Source: Algorimicrobium sediminis (GTDB lineage: Bacteria; Bacteroidota; Bacteroidia; Flavobacteriales; Flavobacteriaceae). From it: a stretch of 64,000 bases of DNA. The translations under genes were made by a program, and so were the position numbers. How positions within the stretch are numbered: the stretch's first letter is position 1; each line of letters opens with the position of its first letter. The notes under the pieces were generated by a model. The model was not told the origin of the DNA. It saw nothing but the letters and a program-made list of their open reading frames with translations, and ran no database searches. The stretch is taken from the NCBI RefSeq assembly GCF_042684585.1, contig NZ_JBHULS010000002.1:434001-498000 (forward strand). The letters run 5' to 3'. Positions 9,366 through 17,937 of the stretch are shown here, one piece after another.

Positions 9366-9431
9366 GTAAACCTATTCCGCATTGGTCGTTTTTCTGATGG
9401 TTTAGGCAAGCCACCAATCACTAACGGGTAT

Positions 9432-9462
9432 AAAAAAACCCACAATATAAAAATACTGTGGG
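9432..9462 (-). terminator. Terminator of tRNA-Ala
   Basis: On the minus strand, CCCACA / TGTGGG stem with a 12-base loop followed by TTTTTTT, eight bases past the tRNA 3' end. Confidence 0.75.
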
Positions 9463-9469
9463 CTTATTG

Positions 9470-9543
9470 TGGAGAATATCGGATTCGAACCGATGACCTC
9501 TACGCTGCCAGCGTAGCGCTCTAGCCAACTGAGCTAATCCCCC
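9470..9543 (-). tRNA. tRNA-Ala (anticodon GGC)
   Basis: Minus-strand cloverleaf. The acceptor GGGGGAT pairs with ATTCTCC (two G-U pairs), the D arm is GCTC/GAGC, the anticodon stem CTACG/CGTAG carries the loop CTGGCAG (anticodon GGC), and the T arm is ATCGG-TTCGAAT-CCGAT. The discriminator base is A, and CCA is not encoded. The G3-U70 pair is the classic alanine identity element. Confidence 0.95.
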
Positions 9544-9780
9544 TTGCAATAAACAGTGTGCTAGTTTAGCAGTGGCAAATTTCGCTTTTTTTTATAATAA
9601 AAACTAATATTTTATCAATTTTCATTTAGTACCGTGTTTCTGTTTTTTAATGAAATGTTTTTACTGGTAACTTTGCTACCAAGCTTTCGTTATAAGCGCA
9701 TTAATTAGAAACATAAATGCCGTTTAAAGCACGTAAAGAAAACTACTATAAATAGAAGTGTGGTATATAATGATAGAGAT

Positions 9781-9824
9781 AAAAAAAAGTGCCTATTACG
9801 GTTTTAACCGCAACAGGCGCTTTT
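9781..9824 (-). terminator. Terminator of the secreted propeller gene
   Basis: Long imperfect hairpin on the minus strand (GCGCCTGTTGCGGTT / AACCGTAATAGGCAC) followed by eight T, 22 bases past the stop of the 971-residue gene. The 237 bases between here and tRNA-Ala show no gene. Confidence 0.85.
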
Positions 9825-9845
9825 ACAAAAACATAACTGTATGCC

Positions 9846-12761
9846 TTATTGCTTTATAAAGCGTTTAACACTTACACCTTGTTCGGTTTCTATTTTAACA
9901 ACATATACTGAAGCTTTTAAATTAGCCGTATGTAATGTTATTGTCTGTTTTGAACTGTTAACCAATTCCGTTAAAACCAATCGTCCGTTAATATCAAAAA
10001 CTTGAATGCTAGTTATAGCCAAATTGGCGGCATTGTTTACATTTAAGTTAGCATTGGTTGGATTTGGATGTAACTGCATTTTAGTGTCTAAAAAAGGACT
10101 GGTTGCACCTAATGTACTGCAGTAATCGTTTACGTCGGTTACGGTTACAACAGCAGCTAACGAGCTACTATTACCAGCACTATCTGTGGCAGTTAAGGTA
10201 ACTGTATTCTCGCCTAAATCGTTGCAAGTAAACGTTGTTTGGTTTAAACTGAATGTTAATTCTGGCCTTGGTGTATAATTTTTACCGGTAGCAATGCCGA
10301 ATACGCCGCCAAAATCGCCACTTACCACAATTTCAGGATCTCCTGAACCATCAGCATTGGCTTTTAAAATGTAATCGAAACCACTGTAATAATCAATACT
10401 TGAAATTGAGTAATACACGTTATTACTGGCAGGATCAAAGTCTATTCCATACGCTAACCCAGGAACATCGGTACTGGTATGTAAAATATAAGGTGTTTCA
10501 GTGCCGTCCGCCAAGGCCGTGTAGATAGCGTTTTGGGCCTGCTCAATCCAGAATAAACGCCCATTAGCTACATCCATGGTCAAAAATAATGCTGACGTAC
10601 CTGGTATAAAATTAACATCTAAACCTGTACCATCCGCATTAATTTTACCAATACTATTTGATGTTGTAAAGTAGATAACTTGGTTAACGGAATCTAGCGT
10701 TAAACCAATTACGGTATCACCTGTATAAAAAGGCGTAATTGTAGCGCTGCCAATAGTTTGTTTATAGAGTCCCGATGCACGCGAAGTATAAACAGTTTGT
10801 GTGGCATAATCTATTTCAAAATCGTAGGTTTCATCTTCGGCACCTTCGCCCACAAGTGTTGTCATAGGTGCGGTACCTGCCAATGGTGCTTGCATTACAA
10901 AGTTATTAAGTCCGCCACCACCTGCAACATATAAATTACCTGTAGCATCGTTAACCTCCAAGCCACCGTAATTACCAAAATAATTATAAGCACCGTAAAA
11001 CTCGCTGCCCACAACAGACCAGTCTACAAATATTTCTTGTGGTGCGTTATCTTCTCCTTCTGTATAACGCCATACTTTATTAGCACTAGCTCCAGCTGAA
11101 AAATAAATGGGTTTACTTGCTCCTGCACTACTAGAGCAGTTGTCCATTGAATCAAAATTTACATCTTGCGGGGTAATTGTTGCTACACCCTCGGCATTTA
11201 AATCGACTGTTATATTTTGAGTAACTACCAGAGGGCTCTCCAAATCGCCGCCAACAGCTATGTTAAATGCAGCCTGTACTGTAGCATTAGCCTCATCTTC
11301 TGCGGTAACGATAATGTTAACAATACCAGAGGCGTTAGTTTCTGGTGTTACAACAAGCACTATAGAACCCCCCTCATTAACAATTTGCAAATTGGCATCG
11401 GTTACTATTGCTTGGTTGTTAGAATTTGCTGTAACCATTAAATTCTCCGAAGCTGTTTCTGCATCGGTACATACAATATTTACGCGGTAGGAACTTTGAG
11501 GTGTGCAAAAATTAATATCTGCTATAGGTTGTAAAACAGGTTCTTGGTTTATATACATAAAACCACTTGCCGAGTCACTTCCACCATAATTAGTTACCGT
11601 AATATCTCCAGATAAACCTACGCCAACAACTACTGTTATTTGTGTTGGCGAATCTACGGTAAAACTCTCCACGGGTACACCACCTAAGGTAACGGCTGTG
11701 GTGCCATTAAAATTCTGACCAGTTATAACCACCGTTTCTCCTGCCGTGGCTTCCATAGGTGAAAAGTTGGTTATACTTGGTGGCAAAGCTTCGGAATAAC
11801 GAAGTAAATTGTTATAATGCAGTGCTAAACCCTGTGTAGCGCTTGTAAATGCAACTTTACGAAATGAAGCCGATTCTGGTGAGGTACTGGTGTTTTCAGT
11901 AGTCCAAGTTACACCTCCATCGGTAGTACTTCTTATGGTACGATCATTCCCAACTACCCAACCTGTATTGGCGTCGGTAAAAACTATATCATTTAATCGG
12001 GCGTTGTTATTATTTGTTTCGGCATTAAGGCTTGTCCAAGTAGCTCCGGCATCTGTAGATTTTTTTATAACGCCATCGTCTCCACAAACATAAGCTGTAT
12101 TAGCATCTACAAAATGTACCGCCCTATGTGTTGTAAACGGATTGCCAACCGACTGGTCTGTCCAGGTTATACCGCCATCGGTAGTTTTTAAAATATAGTT
12201 TAAGCTACCTACCACATAACCCACTGTTTCCGATGTAAAATAAATATCATTAAAAATACCTCCTCTAGGTAACACGCCTGTCCAGGTAAGACCACCATCG
12301 GTAGTGCGGTACACATAATTATAACCAGTAGCCCAACCTTTCGTTTCCGATATAAAATATACAGCCAATAACGATTCAGATCCTGCGGTTGAGCCCACTT
12401 GAACGGTTGTCCAAGTATTCCCGCCATCGTTTGTATAGAAGCTATTCAAATTGCCAACAGCCCAACCCTTAGATTCGGAAATGAAAAAAATATCTAAAGC
12501 ACGAACACCTGTGGCTTGTTCGGTCCAGGTGGTTCCGCCGTTTATAGTTTTAAGAATAACACCGTCATTTCTACCAATCCACCCTATATTATCATTAAGG
12601 AAGAACATAGAAATATGTGTGTCTCCGGTATTAACTCCAGTAAGATTTGGAACTGTTTCCCAGTTTTGAGATTGTACAATTGTGCTACATAGAAAGCCCA
12701 AAAGCACGAAGAGTTTTGCTGAAAGCTTGATAGCTTTCTGTTGTGTAGTTTTTAACGTCAT
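9846..12761 (-). CDS. Type IX-secreted protein with Ycf48-like and second propeller, IPT/TIG domain
   Basis: A 971-residue secreted protein. It has a signal peptide (KLFVLLGFLCSTIVQS). Residues about 30-320 hold some seven Ycf48/BNR-like blades, each with a TxDGGxTWT word (INGGTTWTE, NDGGNTWTT, TDGGLTWTG, TDGGITWTD, TDAGATWTS, TDGGVTWTT). An IPT/TIG domain (PPSITNFSPMEATAGETVVI) is at about 330-405, then Ig/HYR-like segments, then a YWTD/NHL-like propeller at about 545-835 (NKVWRYTEGED, NQVIYFTTSNSIGKINADG). The last 75 residues are a type A Por sorting domain (HPNPTNANLNV, VFDINGRLVL, ASVYVVKIET, KRFIKQ). It is likely exported by T9SS and held on the surface, perhaps as an adhesin; the ligand is unknown. 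Monocistronic. Confidence 0.88.
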   Translation of the reverse strand: MTLKTTQQKAIKLSAKLFVLLGFLCSTIVQSQNWETVPNLTGVNTGDTHISMFFLNDNIGWIGRNDGVILKTINGGTTWTEQATGVRALDIFFISESKGWAVGNLNSFYTNDGGNTWTTVQVGSTAGSESLLAVYFISETKGWATGYNYVYRTTDGGLTWTGVLPRGGIFNDIYFTSETVGYVVGSLNYILKTTDGGITWTDQSVGNPFTTHRAVHFVDANTAYVCGDDGVIKKSTDAGATWTSLNAETNNNNARLNDIVFTDANTGWVVGNDRTIRSTTDGGVTWTTENTSTSPESASFRKVAFTSATQGLALHYNNLLRYSEALPPSITNFSPMEATAGETVVITGQNFNGTTAVTLGGVPVESFTVDSPTQITVVVGVGLSGDITVTNYGGSDSASGFMYINQEPVLQPIADINFCTPQSSYRVNIVCTDAETASENLMVTANSNNQAIVTDANLQIVNEGGSIVLVVTPETNASGIVNIIVTAEDEANATVQAAFNIAVGGDLESPLVVTQNITVDLNAEGVATITPQDVNFDSMDNCSSSAGASKPIYFSAGASANKVWRYTEGEDNAPQEIFVDWSVVGSEFYGAYNYFGNYGGLEVNDATGNLYVAGGGGLNNFVMQAPLAGTAPMTTLVGEGAEDETYDFEIDYATQTVYTSRASGLYKQTIGSATITPFYTGDTVIGLTLDSVNQVIYFTTSNSIGKINADGTGLDVNFIPGTSALFLTMDVANGRLFWIEQAQNAIYTALADGTETPYILHTSTDVPGLAYGIDFDPASNNVYYSISSIDYYSGFDYILKANADGSGDPEIVVSGDFGGVFGIATGKNYTPRPELTFSLNQTTFTCNDLGENTVTLTATDSAGNSSSLAAVVTVTDVNDYCSTLGATSPFLDTKMQLHPNPTNANLNVNNAANLAITSIQVFDINGRLVLTELVNSSKQTITLHTANLKASVYVVKIETEQGVSVKRFIKQ

Positions 12762-12789
12762 AAAATAGGTTTTTAATAAATTTGGGGCA

Positions 12790-12797
12790 CAAAAATA
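12790..12797 (-). promoter_or_regulatory. Minus-10-like box of the secreted propeller gene
   Basis: TATTTTTG on the minus strand fits TAnnTTTG and lies 28 bases before the ATG at 12761. No good TTTG partner was identified. Confidence 0.45.
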
Positions 12798-12908
12798 GAA
12801 AAAAAACCATAATTCTTATGTTTTTTTAAAAAAAACACAAATAACCAGCAAGCAATGTAAGACTTAACCTACAAATACTATTTCAAATAGTACCCTAATT
12901 GCTAGTTG

Positions 12909-13706
12909 TTATTTTAAACCACTTAATACAAGAACTGGCAAGGTACTACTTTGAAAATCTTTTTTTAGAATGGTATTTTTCTCCCAAAGTTTTGAGAAAA
13001 AACCACGTTTGCGCCTTACCACACACAACATATCTGGGTTATTTTCTTTGTAATGCTCTAAAACACCTTGAAAAGTGGTGGCATTTTCGGTTTTAGTGGT
13101 ATTGGTAATTAATTTGGCCAACTCTGGGTTAACATCAAAATCGCCGTCGTTATAAAACGGTGTTTTTACCAAAAGTAAATTGACAATGGAACGAAACTGA
13201 TTTTTAATGGCTATTAAAGGTACTAGAGCGTCTTCTTTTTTAATAACAGCTGATTTTAATGCCATTAAAATATATACAATTGGCTTAAACGTAAGACCCT
13301 CCGGAACTATTAAAGCAGGAATATTAGTTTGTTTTATAATTTTACCCGATGTTTTTCCTAAAAACACCTCATCCCTAACCGAATTGGTTCGCGGCTCAAT
13401 CATAATTAAATCGATATCCAAAGAATGGCAAACCAACTCCAAGGTATCTACTAATTTTCCTTTAAAAGATTTAATAATAATCTCGACACCTTTGGTATCC
13501 ACTTTGGCAACATGAGCTTTTAAAAACTCATAACTTTCGCGGGCTAAAATGTGGTCTACCTTTATCATGGTGCCCGCTTTAGAGTACACATCGTAAATTT
13601 GAACAACATAAATTTTGGCTCCAAATGCCCGGGCAAAATCTACAGCATATTGTAAATGGCTAACCGCATTTGCAGACGATCCTACGGGTACTAAAATATG
13701 CTTCAT
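12909..13706 (-). CDS. Universal stress protein, tandem UspA domains
   Basis: A 265-residue cytosolic protein. The first UspA domain is MKHILVPVGSSANAVSHLQY through KIIKQTNIPALIVPEG. The second, from YILMALKSAV to STLPVLVLSGLK, is more diverged. The nucleotide-loop pattern of ATP-binding Usp proteins (G-x2-G-x9-G-S/T) is degenerate in both (FLGKTSGKII), so nucleotide binding is doubtful. An upstream in-frame start at 13748 is rejected because the TATTTTTG promoter box (13746-13753) overlaps it; ATG 13706 starts exactly at the conserved beta-strand. It is divergent from the GNAT gene. Confidence 0.85.
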   Translation of the reverse strand: MKHILVPVGSSANAVSHLQYAVDFARAFGAKIYVVQIYDVYSKAGTMIKVDHILARESYEFLKAHVAKVDTKGVEIIIKSFKGKLVDTLELVCHSLDIDLIMIEPRTNSVRDEVFLGKTSGKIIKQTNIPALIVPEGLTFKPIVYILMALKSAVIKKEDALVPLIAIKNQFRSIVNLLLVKTPFYNDGDFDVNPELAKLITNTTKTENATTFQGVLEHYKENNPDMLCVVRRKRGFFSKLWEKNTILKKDFQSSTLPVLVLSGLK

Positions 13707-13745
13707 AAAGGTGTGTTTAGTTTTTAATTTAGATGTAAATTTAGA

Positions 13746-13753
13746 CAAAAATA
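13746..13753 (-). promoter_or_regulatory. Minus-10-like box of the Usp gene
   Basis: TATTTTTG on the minus strand, 39 bases before ATG 13706. It supports the shorter start of the Usp gene. Confidence 0.5.
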
Positions 13754-13763
13754 CATATTAATA

Positions 13764-14264
13764 ATGATTCGGAATGCAGAGTTTTCAGAAATTGAAAACA
13801 TTCTAAATATCACCCAAGCATGCGCTAGAAACTTGATTTCTAAAAACATACACCAATGGCATGCTAACTATCCCAATAAAACAATTATAGAACAAGATAT
13901 TACATCCCATAATTTGTATGTTTTGGAGCTTAATGGCAGGCTAATAGGTTGTGTCACGCTGTCCAGTAAGTTGGATGCGGTATATAAAACGGTGTCCTGG
14001 CTAACCCCTAATTACAACAACTTATACGTACACAGGTTGGCCGTACATCCCGATTTTCAGGGACAAGGTTGGGCACAAAAGCTCATGAATTTTGCCGAAA
14101 ATTATGCCCAAAAGCACCAATTTACGTCAATAAGGCTAGATACTTTTTCAAAAAACATTAAAAACCAAAAGTTTTACGAACTTCGCGGCTACAAGAAATT
14201 AGGATCTATTTTTTTTCCAAAACAAAGTGAACACCCCTTTTATTGTTACGAATTTGTACTGTGA
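13764..14264 (+). CDS. GNAT-family N-acetyltransferase
   Basis: A 166-residue acetyl-CoA-dependent acetyltransferase. Seen: MIRNAEFSEIENILNI, the beta-4 strand NNLYVHRLAVHPDFQGQGWA (motif A, the pyrophosphate-binding Q-x2-G/A loop given here as QGQGWA), KLMNFAENYAQ, then RLDTFSKNIKNQKFYELRGY (motif B). The substrate is unknown. Its TGA stop overlaps the GTG start of the MATE gene (GTGA), indicating translational coupling. Confidence 0.85.
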   Translation: MIRNAEFSEIENILNITQACARNLISKNIHQWHANYPNKTIIEQDITSHNLYVLELNGRLIGCVTLSSKLDAVYKTVSWLTPNYNNLYVHRLAVHPDFQGQGWAQKLMNFAENYAQKHQFTSIRLDTFSKNIKNQKFYELRGYKKLGSIFFPKQSEHPFYCYEFVL

Positions 14265-15595
14265 GCACCAATATTAGTTTAAAACATATTAATAAATTAG
14301 CCATCCCTGCATTAATAGCTGGCATTGCAGAACCTATTTTATCCATTACAGATACCGCTATTGTTGGCAATATTTCGGAAAATGCTACAGAGTCTTTAGC
14401 TGCTGTTGGTATTGTAGGTACGTTTATTTCCATGCTTATTTGGGTGTTGGGACAAACCCGAAGTGCCATTTCATCTATTGTTTCGCAATACGTAGGTGCT
14501 AATAAGCTAGAGCGGGTAACAAATTTACCTGCGCAAGCCATTTTTATTACCACCGCTATTAGTTTATTTATAATTTTAGGCACATATCCTTTTGCCGACA
14601 GCATTTTTAAGTTGTACAACGCATCTAATTTAATTTTAAATTACAGCGTAGAATACTACCAAATACGTGTGTTTGGCTTTCCATTTACCTTATTTACCTT
14701 TGCCATTTTTGGTACATTTAGAGGTCTTCAAAACACATATTACCCCATGGTTATTGCCATAATTGGCGCTAGCGTTAATGTCCTTTTAGATGTTGTTTTG
14801 GTATACGGTATAACAGGTTACATTCCTGCCATGAATATAAAAGGTGCTGCCTATGCTAGTGTTATAGCGCAAATACTTATGGCTTTTATTGCAGCGTACT
14901 ATTTACTAACAAAAACACATATTCCGTTGCGTTTTAGCTTTCCGTTTAATCCGGAAATTAAGCGCTTTATTGGTATGATTTTAAACCTGTTTGTTAGAAC
15001 CCTAGCCCTGAATGTTACCCTGTATTTTGCCAGTTCGTTTTCTACCAGTTATGGAAAAGCCCAAATTGCAGCTTATACAATTGCTATTAACTTATGGTTT
15101 TTAGGTGCTTTTATAATTGACGGCTATGCCAGTGCTGGCAATATTTTGTCGGGTAAGTTGCTGGGTGCTAAAGCCTATAAAAAACTTGTTATTTTAAGTA
15201 AAAAACTTGTAAAGTATGGTGTTTTATTAGGTTTGGCAATGGCTGCTGTTGGTGCTTTAGGTTATAAATACATTGGCTTTATTTTTACACAAGAAACGGC
15301 TGTATTAAACGAATTTCAAAACGTTTTTTGGCTAATTTTAGCCATGCAACCTCTTTGTGCCGTTGCGTTTATTTTTGATGGCATGTTTAAAGGTATGGGA
15401 AAAATGAAAACCCTTCGAAACGTGTTACTTTTTGCTACTTTCGTCGTTTTTATACCGGTGGTTTTTATTCTGGACCATTTACAATACCAACTTCTAGGAA
15501 TTTTTATAGCCATAACGGTATGGATTATTGCGCGTGGCCTGCCGCTAATTATAAAATTTAGACAAGAATTTTTGCCACTATCAGAAAAACAGTAA
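14261..15595 (+). CDS. MATE-family efflux transporter
   Basis: A 444-residue, roughly 12-helix membrane protein of the multidrug and toxic compound extrusion family, a Na+ or H+ antiporter. Family words include LAIPALIAGIAEPILSITDT, TAIVGNISE, GLQNTYYPMVIAIIGASVNV and GKLLGAKAYKK. The start is taken as GTG 14261, which overlaps the GNAT stop by four bases. A TTG at 14243 is also in frame but lies further inside the GNAT gene. It is followed 12 bases later by a small membrane protein gene. Confidence 0.9.
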   Translation: MSTNISLKHINKLAIPALIAGIAEPILSITDTAIVGNISENATESLAAVGIVGTFISMLIWVLGQTRSAISSIVSQYVGANKLERVTNLPAQAIFITTAISLFIILGTYPFADSIFKLYNASNLILNYSVEYYQIRVFGFPFTLFTFAIFGTFRGLQNTYYPMVIAIIGASVNVLLDVVLVYGITGYIPAMNIKGAAYASVIAQILMAFIAAYYLLTKTHIPLRFSFPFNPEIKRFIGMILNLFVRTLALNVTLYFASSFSTSYGKAQIAAYTIAINLWFLGAFIIDGYASAGNILSGKLLGAKAYKKLVILSKKLVKYGVLLGLAMAAVGALGYKYIGFIFTQETAVLNEFQNVFWLILAMQPLCAVAFIFDGMFKGMGKMKTLRNVLLFATFVVFIPVVFILDHLQYQLLGIFIAITVWIIARGLPLIIKFRQEFLPLSEKQ

Positions 15596-15607
15596 CTTTG
15601 ATTTTTA

Positions 15608-15796
15608 ATGCAATATAACATGAGCCTAATTAGTGCTATTTTACAACAAGTAAATATTGAAGAAAAAGTAAAAAATGCGCCCGATAGCGCCTATGAAATT
15701 GGCGTGTTTATAGGTTCGTTTTTACCCTTTTTAATTCTGGTTATTATTGCTTACGCCTTATACAGATACAATAAGAATAATCAAAATACCGACTAG
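15608..15796 (+). CDS. Small single-pass membrane protein, 62 aa
   Basis: A short protein with a predicted transmembrane helix at about residues 31-50 (IGVFIGSFLPFLILVIIAYAL) and a polar, positively charged end (YRYNKNNQNTD). Alternative start: ATG 15620. No family recognised. Its place directly after the MATE gene and before a 26-codon membrane ORF suggests a shared transcript. Confidence 0.6.
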   Translation: MQYNMSLISAILQQVNIEEKVKNAPDSAYEIGVFIGSFLPFLILVIIAYALYRYNKNNQNTD

Positions 15797-15797
15797 T

Positions 15798-15878
15798 ATG
15801 GCTGGAAATATGCTTTTTTTAGTATTAGCTATTGTGCTAATTATAATATATGTGTACAACCGCAACAAACGCCGCTAA
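15798..15878 (+). CDS. Membrane micro-ORF, 26 aa
   Basis: ATG one base after the preceding stop encodes MAGNMLFLVLAIVLIIIYVY and then NRNKRR before TAA. It has one hydrophobic helix with a strongly basic C-terminus, a typical design of real tiny membrane proteins. The stop abuts the stop of the convergent oxygenase gene without a gap. Being so short it may also be chance; the sharp membrane-then-basic pattern and the tight spacing favour a gene. Confidence 0.45.
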   Translation: MAGNMLFLVLAIVLIIIYVYNRNKRR

Positions 15879-16520
15879 TTAGTGCGTTTTAAGCCAACCT
15901 GTAATACTTAAACGCTCGGTTTTTACAGGTTTTACCTCATGCTCTAATAGCTGACTTTCAAAAATAACAACACGCCCCGGAAATGGATAAATAATTTTTT
16001 CAGTTTCGGTGTGTTGCTCATTAAAATACAACACCAGTTCACCGCCATTTTCGGGTAACCAACCTGCCTCATTTAAATAGCATACAAACGATAATTTACG
16101 CCTGTCGTCATTCTGAAAGGTATCTAAATGCCGTTTGTAAAAAGTTCCTTCAGGATACAACGCGTAATGAAACTCCTTATGTGCAATACCCAAAAAACAG
16201 GTTTTGTTTAAATAGGCAACCAAACTGTTTATTTTAGCAAAAAAAGCGGCCTCTAGCGGGTCAGCTCGCGTTTCGTCTATCCATAAAATAACATCGCCTC
16301 TAACAGATTTTTCAATTACCTCGTTTAATCTGTTACCAATTGCTGCTTTTTTAAACACATTCGCTTCATGCTTTTCTAGTAAAGATTGGCGTAACTCCAT
16401 CACCTCTTGAGGCGTGAAAAAATTTTCAACAATACTGTATTTCTGTAATAAAATATCGTTAATAATGCGCTCGTACTGCGGATTTTCAACAAACGGAATA
16501 TCTTCAAACAACTGATTCAT
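15879..16520 (-). CDS. 2OG-Fe(II) oxygenase, prolyl-4-hydroxylase-like
   Basis: A 213-residue cytosolic 2-oxoglutarate- and iron-dependent dioxygenase. The double-stranded beta helix carries H-x-D in YKRHLDTFQNDD, then LSFVCYLNEAGW, NGGELVLYF, the distal His in QLLEHEVKPV and the 2OG-binding Arg in TERLSITGW. All key residues are present. The family hydroxylates prolyl or other residues of proteins; the target here is unknown. It is divergent from queD, each with its own promoter box. Confidence 0.85.
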   Translation of the reverse strand: MNQLFEDIPFVENPQYERIINDILLQKYSIVENFFTPQEVMELRQSLLEKHEANVFKKAAIGNRLNEVIEKSVRGDVILWIDETRADPLEAAFFAKINSLVAYLNKTCFLGIAHKEFHYALYPEGTFYKRHLDTFQNDDRRKLSFVCYLNEAGWLPENGGELVLYFNEQHTETEKIIYPFPGRVVIFESQLLEHEVKPVKTERLSITGWLKTH

Positions 16521-16545
16521 AATTACCTAATAAATAAAAAGTGCG

Positions 16546-16553
16546 CAAAAGTA
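16546..16553 (-). promoter_or_regulatory. Minus-10-like box of the 2OG oxygenase gene
   Basis: TACTTTTG on the minus strand, 25 bases before ATG 16520. Confidence 0.5.
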
Positions 16554-16584
16554 GTCTAAAAATAGATTGCTTTTACAAAACAAC

Positions 16585-16592
16585 TATCTTTG
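16585..16592 (+). promoter_or_regulatory. Minus-10-like box of queD
   Basis: TATCTTTG on the plus strand, 17 bases before ATG 16610. It rules out the longer in-frame start at 16541, which would lie upstream of the promoter. Confidence 0.5.
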
Positions 16593-16609
16593 TGCCGAAA
16601 ACAACTATT

Positions 16610-17062
16610 ATGGGACATATTCGAATTACAAAACAATTCTCGTTCGAGACTGGACATGCCTTATATGGCTACGATGGTAAATGCAAAAATGTGCACGGCC
16701 ACAGCTATAAATTATCGGTTACGGTTATTGGCAAACCTATTGCCGATCCAGACCATGTAAAATTTGGAATGGTGATAGATTTTGGCGATTTAAAAAAAAT
16801 TGTTAAAACCCAAATTGTTGATGTGTTTGACCATGCCACGGTATTTAACAAAAACACACCACATATAGAGCTAGCAAAAGAACTTCAAAACAGAGACCAT
16901 AATGTACTCTTAGTAGATTACCAGCCCACTAGTGAAATGATGGTGATAGACTTTGCAGAAAAAATTAAAAAACACCTACCACACCATATTTCGTTGCACT
17001 CCTTAAAACTTCAGGAAACCGAAACAAGTTTTGCCGAATGGTATGCTAGCGATAACGAATAG
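16610..17062 (+). CDS. queD: 6-carboxytetrahydropterin synthase QueD
   Basis: A 150-residue enzyme of the PTPS family, converting 7,8-dihydroneopterin triphosphate to 6-carboxytetrahydropterin in queuosine (preQ1) synthesis. The zinc ligands are visible as H of SFETGHALYG and the pair in NVHGHSYKL. The catalytic Cys is in GKCKNVHGH, and the catalytic His/Asp region is DVFDHATVFN; the C-terminus carries LQETETSFAEWY. Start ATG 16610 is fixed by the promoter box and by family length. No other queuosine gene is nearby. Some flavobacterial PTPS proteins act in other pterin pathways, but the CxxxHGH pattern is that of QueD. Confidence 0.88.
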   Translation: MGHIRITKQFSFETGHALYGYDGKCKNVHGHSYKLSVTVIGKPIADPDHVKFGMVIDFGDLKKIVKTQIVDVFDHATVFNKNTPHIELAKELQNRDHNVLLVDYQPTSEMMVIDFAEKIKKHLPHHISLHSLKLQETETSFAEWYASDNE

Positions 17063-17112
17063 TTACAAAGAAAAGGAATTACTTAAATGAAACATACCAT
17101 GCGATGTAAATT

Positions 17113-17120
17113 TAAGTTTG
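17113..17120 (+). promoter_or_regulatory. Minus-10-like box of lpxH
   Basis: TAAGTTTG on the plus strand, about 55 bases before ATG 17176. It leaves room for a leader that contains the hairpin at 17140-17159. Confidence 0.45.
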
Positions 17121-17139
17121 TAAATTGAAAAACTTTAAG

Positions 17140-17159
17140 ATTCCTGCCTCCGCGGGAAT
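17140..17159. repeat. Short palindrome in the lpxH leader
   Basis: ATTCCTGC, four bases, GCGGGAAT: an inverted repeat with one G-T wobble. It lies between the promoter box and the likely start codon, so it would fold in the mRNA leader. It resembles small palindromes dispersed in flavobacterial genomes. Confidence 0.5.
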
Positions 17160-17175
17160 AGATTATATGTATCAT

Positions 17176-17937
17176 ATGAACATTCCTGAAGGTAAAAAAA
17201 TATACTTTGCATCCGATAACCACTTGGGTGCACCCACGGCAGAAGCTTCCCGACCGCGCGAACAGAAATTCGTGGCGTGGTTGGACACTATAAAAAGCGA
17301 TGCCGCGGCTATTTTTTTATTGGGCGATTTATTCGATTTTTGGTTTGAATACAAAACCGTTGTGCCAAAAGGTTTTACCAGAACATTAGGAAAACTTGCC
17401 GAAATAAGCGATTCTGGTATTCCTATTTACTTTTTTGTTGGCAACCACGATTTGTGGATGAATGGCTATTTTGAAGAAGAACTGGGCATTCCCGTTTACC
17501 ACAAACCACAGGAATTTACCTTTAACAATAAAACGTTTTTAATTGGCCATGGCGATGGTTTAGGCCCGGGCGATACCGGTTATAAACGCATGAAAAAACT
17601 GTTTACCAATCCGTTTAGCAAATGGCTGTTTAGGTGGCTACACCCCGATATTGGTGTTAAATTAGCGCAATACATGTCTGTTAAAAACAAACTTATTTCG
17701 GGCGATGAAGATGCCAAATTTTTAGGTGAAGCTAACGAATGGCTGGTACAATATTGCAAGCGAAAACTGGAAACCAAACATACCGATTTCTTTGTTTTCG
17801 GGCACCGCCACTTACCTTTGGAAATAAACCTTAACAAACATTCGAAATATATAAATCTGGGCGATTGGATTCATTATTACACCTACGGTGTTTTTGATGG
17901 CAATCACTTAATAGTGAAAAAATACCCCGAACATTAG
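17176..17937 (+). CDS. lpxH: UDP-2,3-diacylglucosamine diphosphatase LpxH
   Basis: A 253-residue calcineurin-like metallophosphoesterase that cleaves UDP-2,3-diacylglucosamine to lipid X in lipid A synthesis at the inner face of the cytoplasmic membrane. The metal motifs are complete: FASDNHLG (D-x-H), LLGDLFDFWFEY (GD), FVGNHDLWM (GNHD), IGHGDGLG and FGHRHLPLEINL (GHxH). RTLGKLAEISDSG and the YKRMKKLFTNPF stretch are LpxH-type. ATG 17176 (MNIPEGKKIYFASDNHLG) matches the usual family N-terminus; ATG 17167 and TTG 17125 are in-frame alternatives. The stop overlaps the convergent MFS gene by four bases. Confidence 0.9.
   Translation: MNIPEGKKIYFASDNHLGAPTAEASRPREQKFVAWLDTIKSDAAAIFLLGDLFDFWFEYKTVVPKGFTRTLGKLAEISDSGIPIYFFVGNHDLWMNGYFEEELGIPVYHKPQEFTFNNKTFLIGHGDGLGPGDTGYKRMKKLFTNPFSKWLFRWLHPDIGVKLAQYMSVKNKLISGDEDAKFLGEANEWLVQYCKRKLETKHTDFFVFGHRHLPLEINLNKHSKYINLGDWIHYYTYGVFDGNHLIVKKYPEH

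Noticed and set aside
12209..12427. 72-codon ORF nested in the secreted propeller gene
   Set aside because: It is another frame of the repeated TTDGG blades and shares no codon logic of its own.
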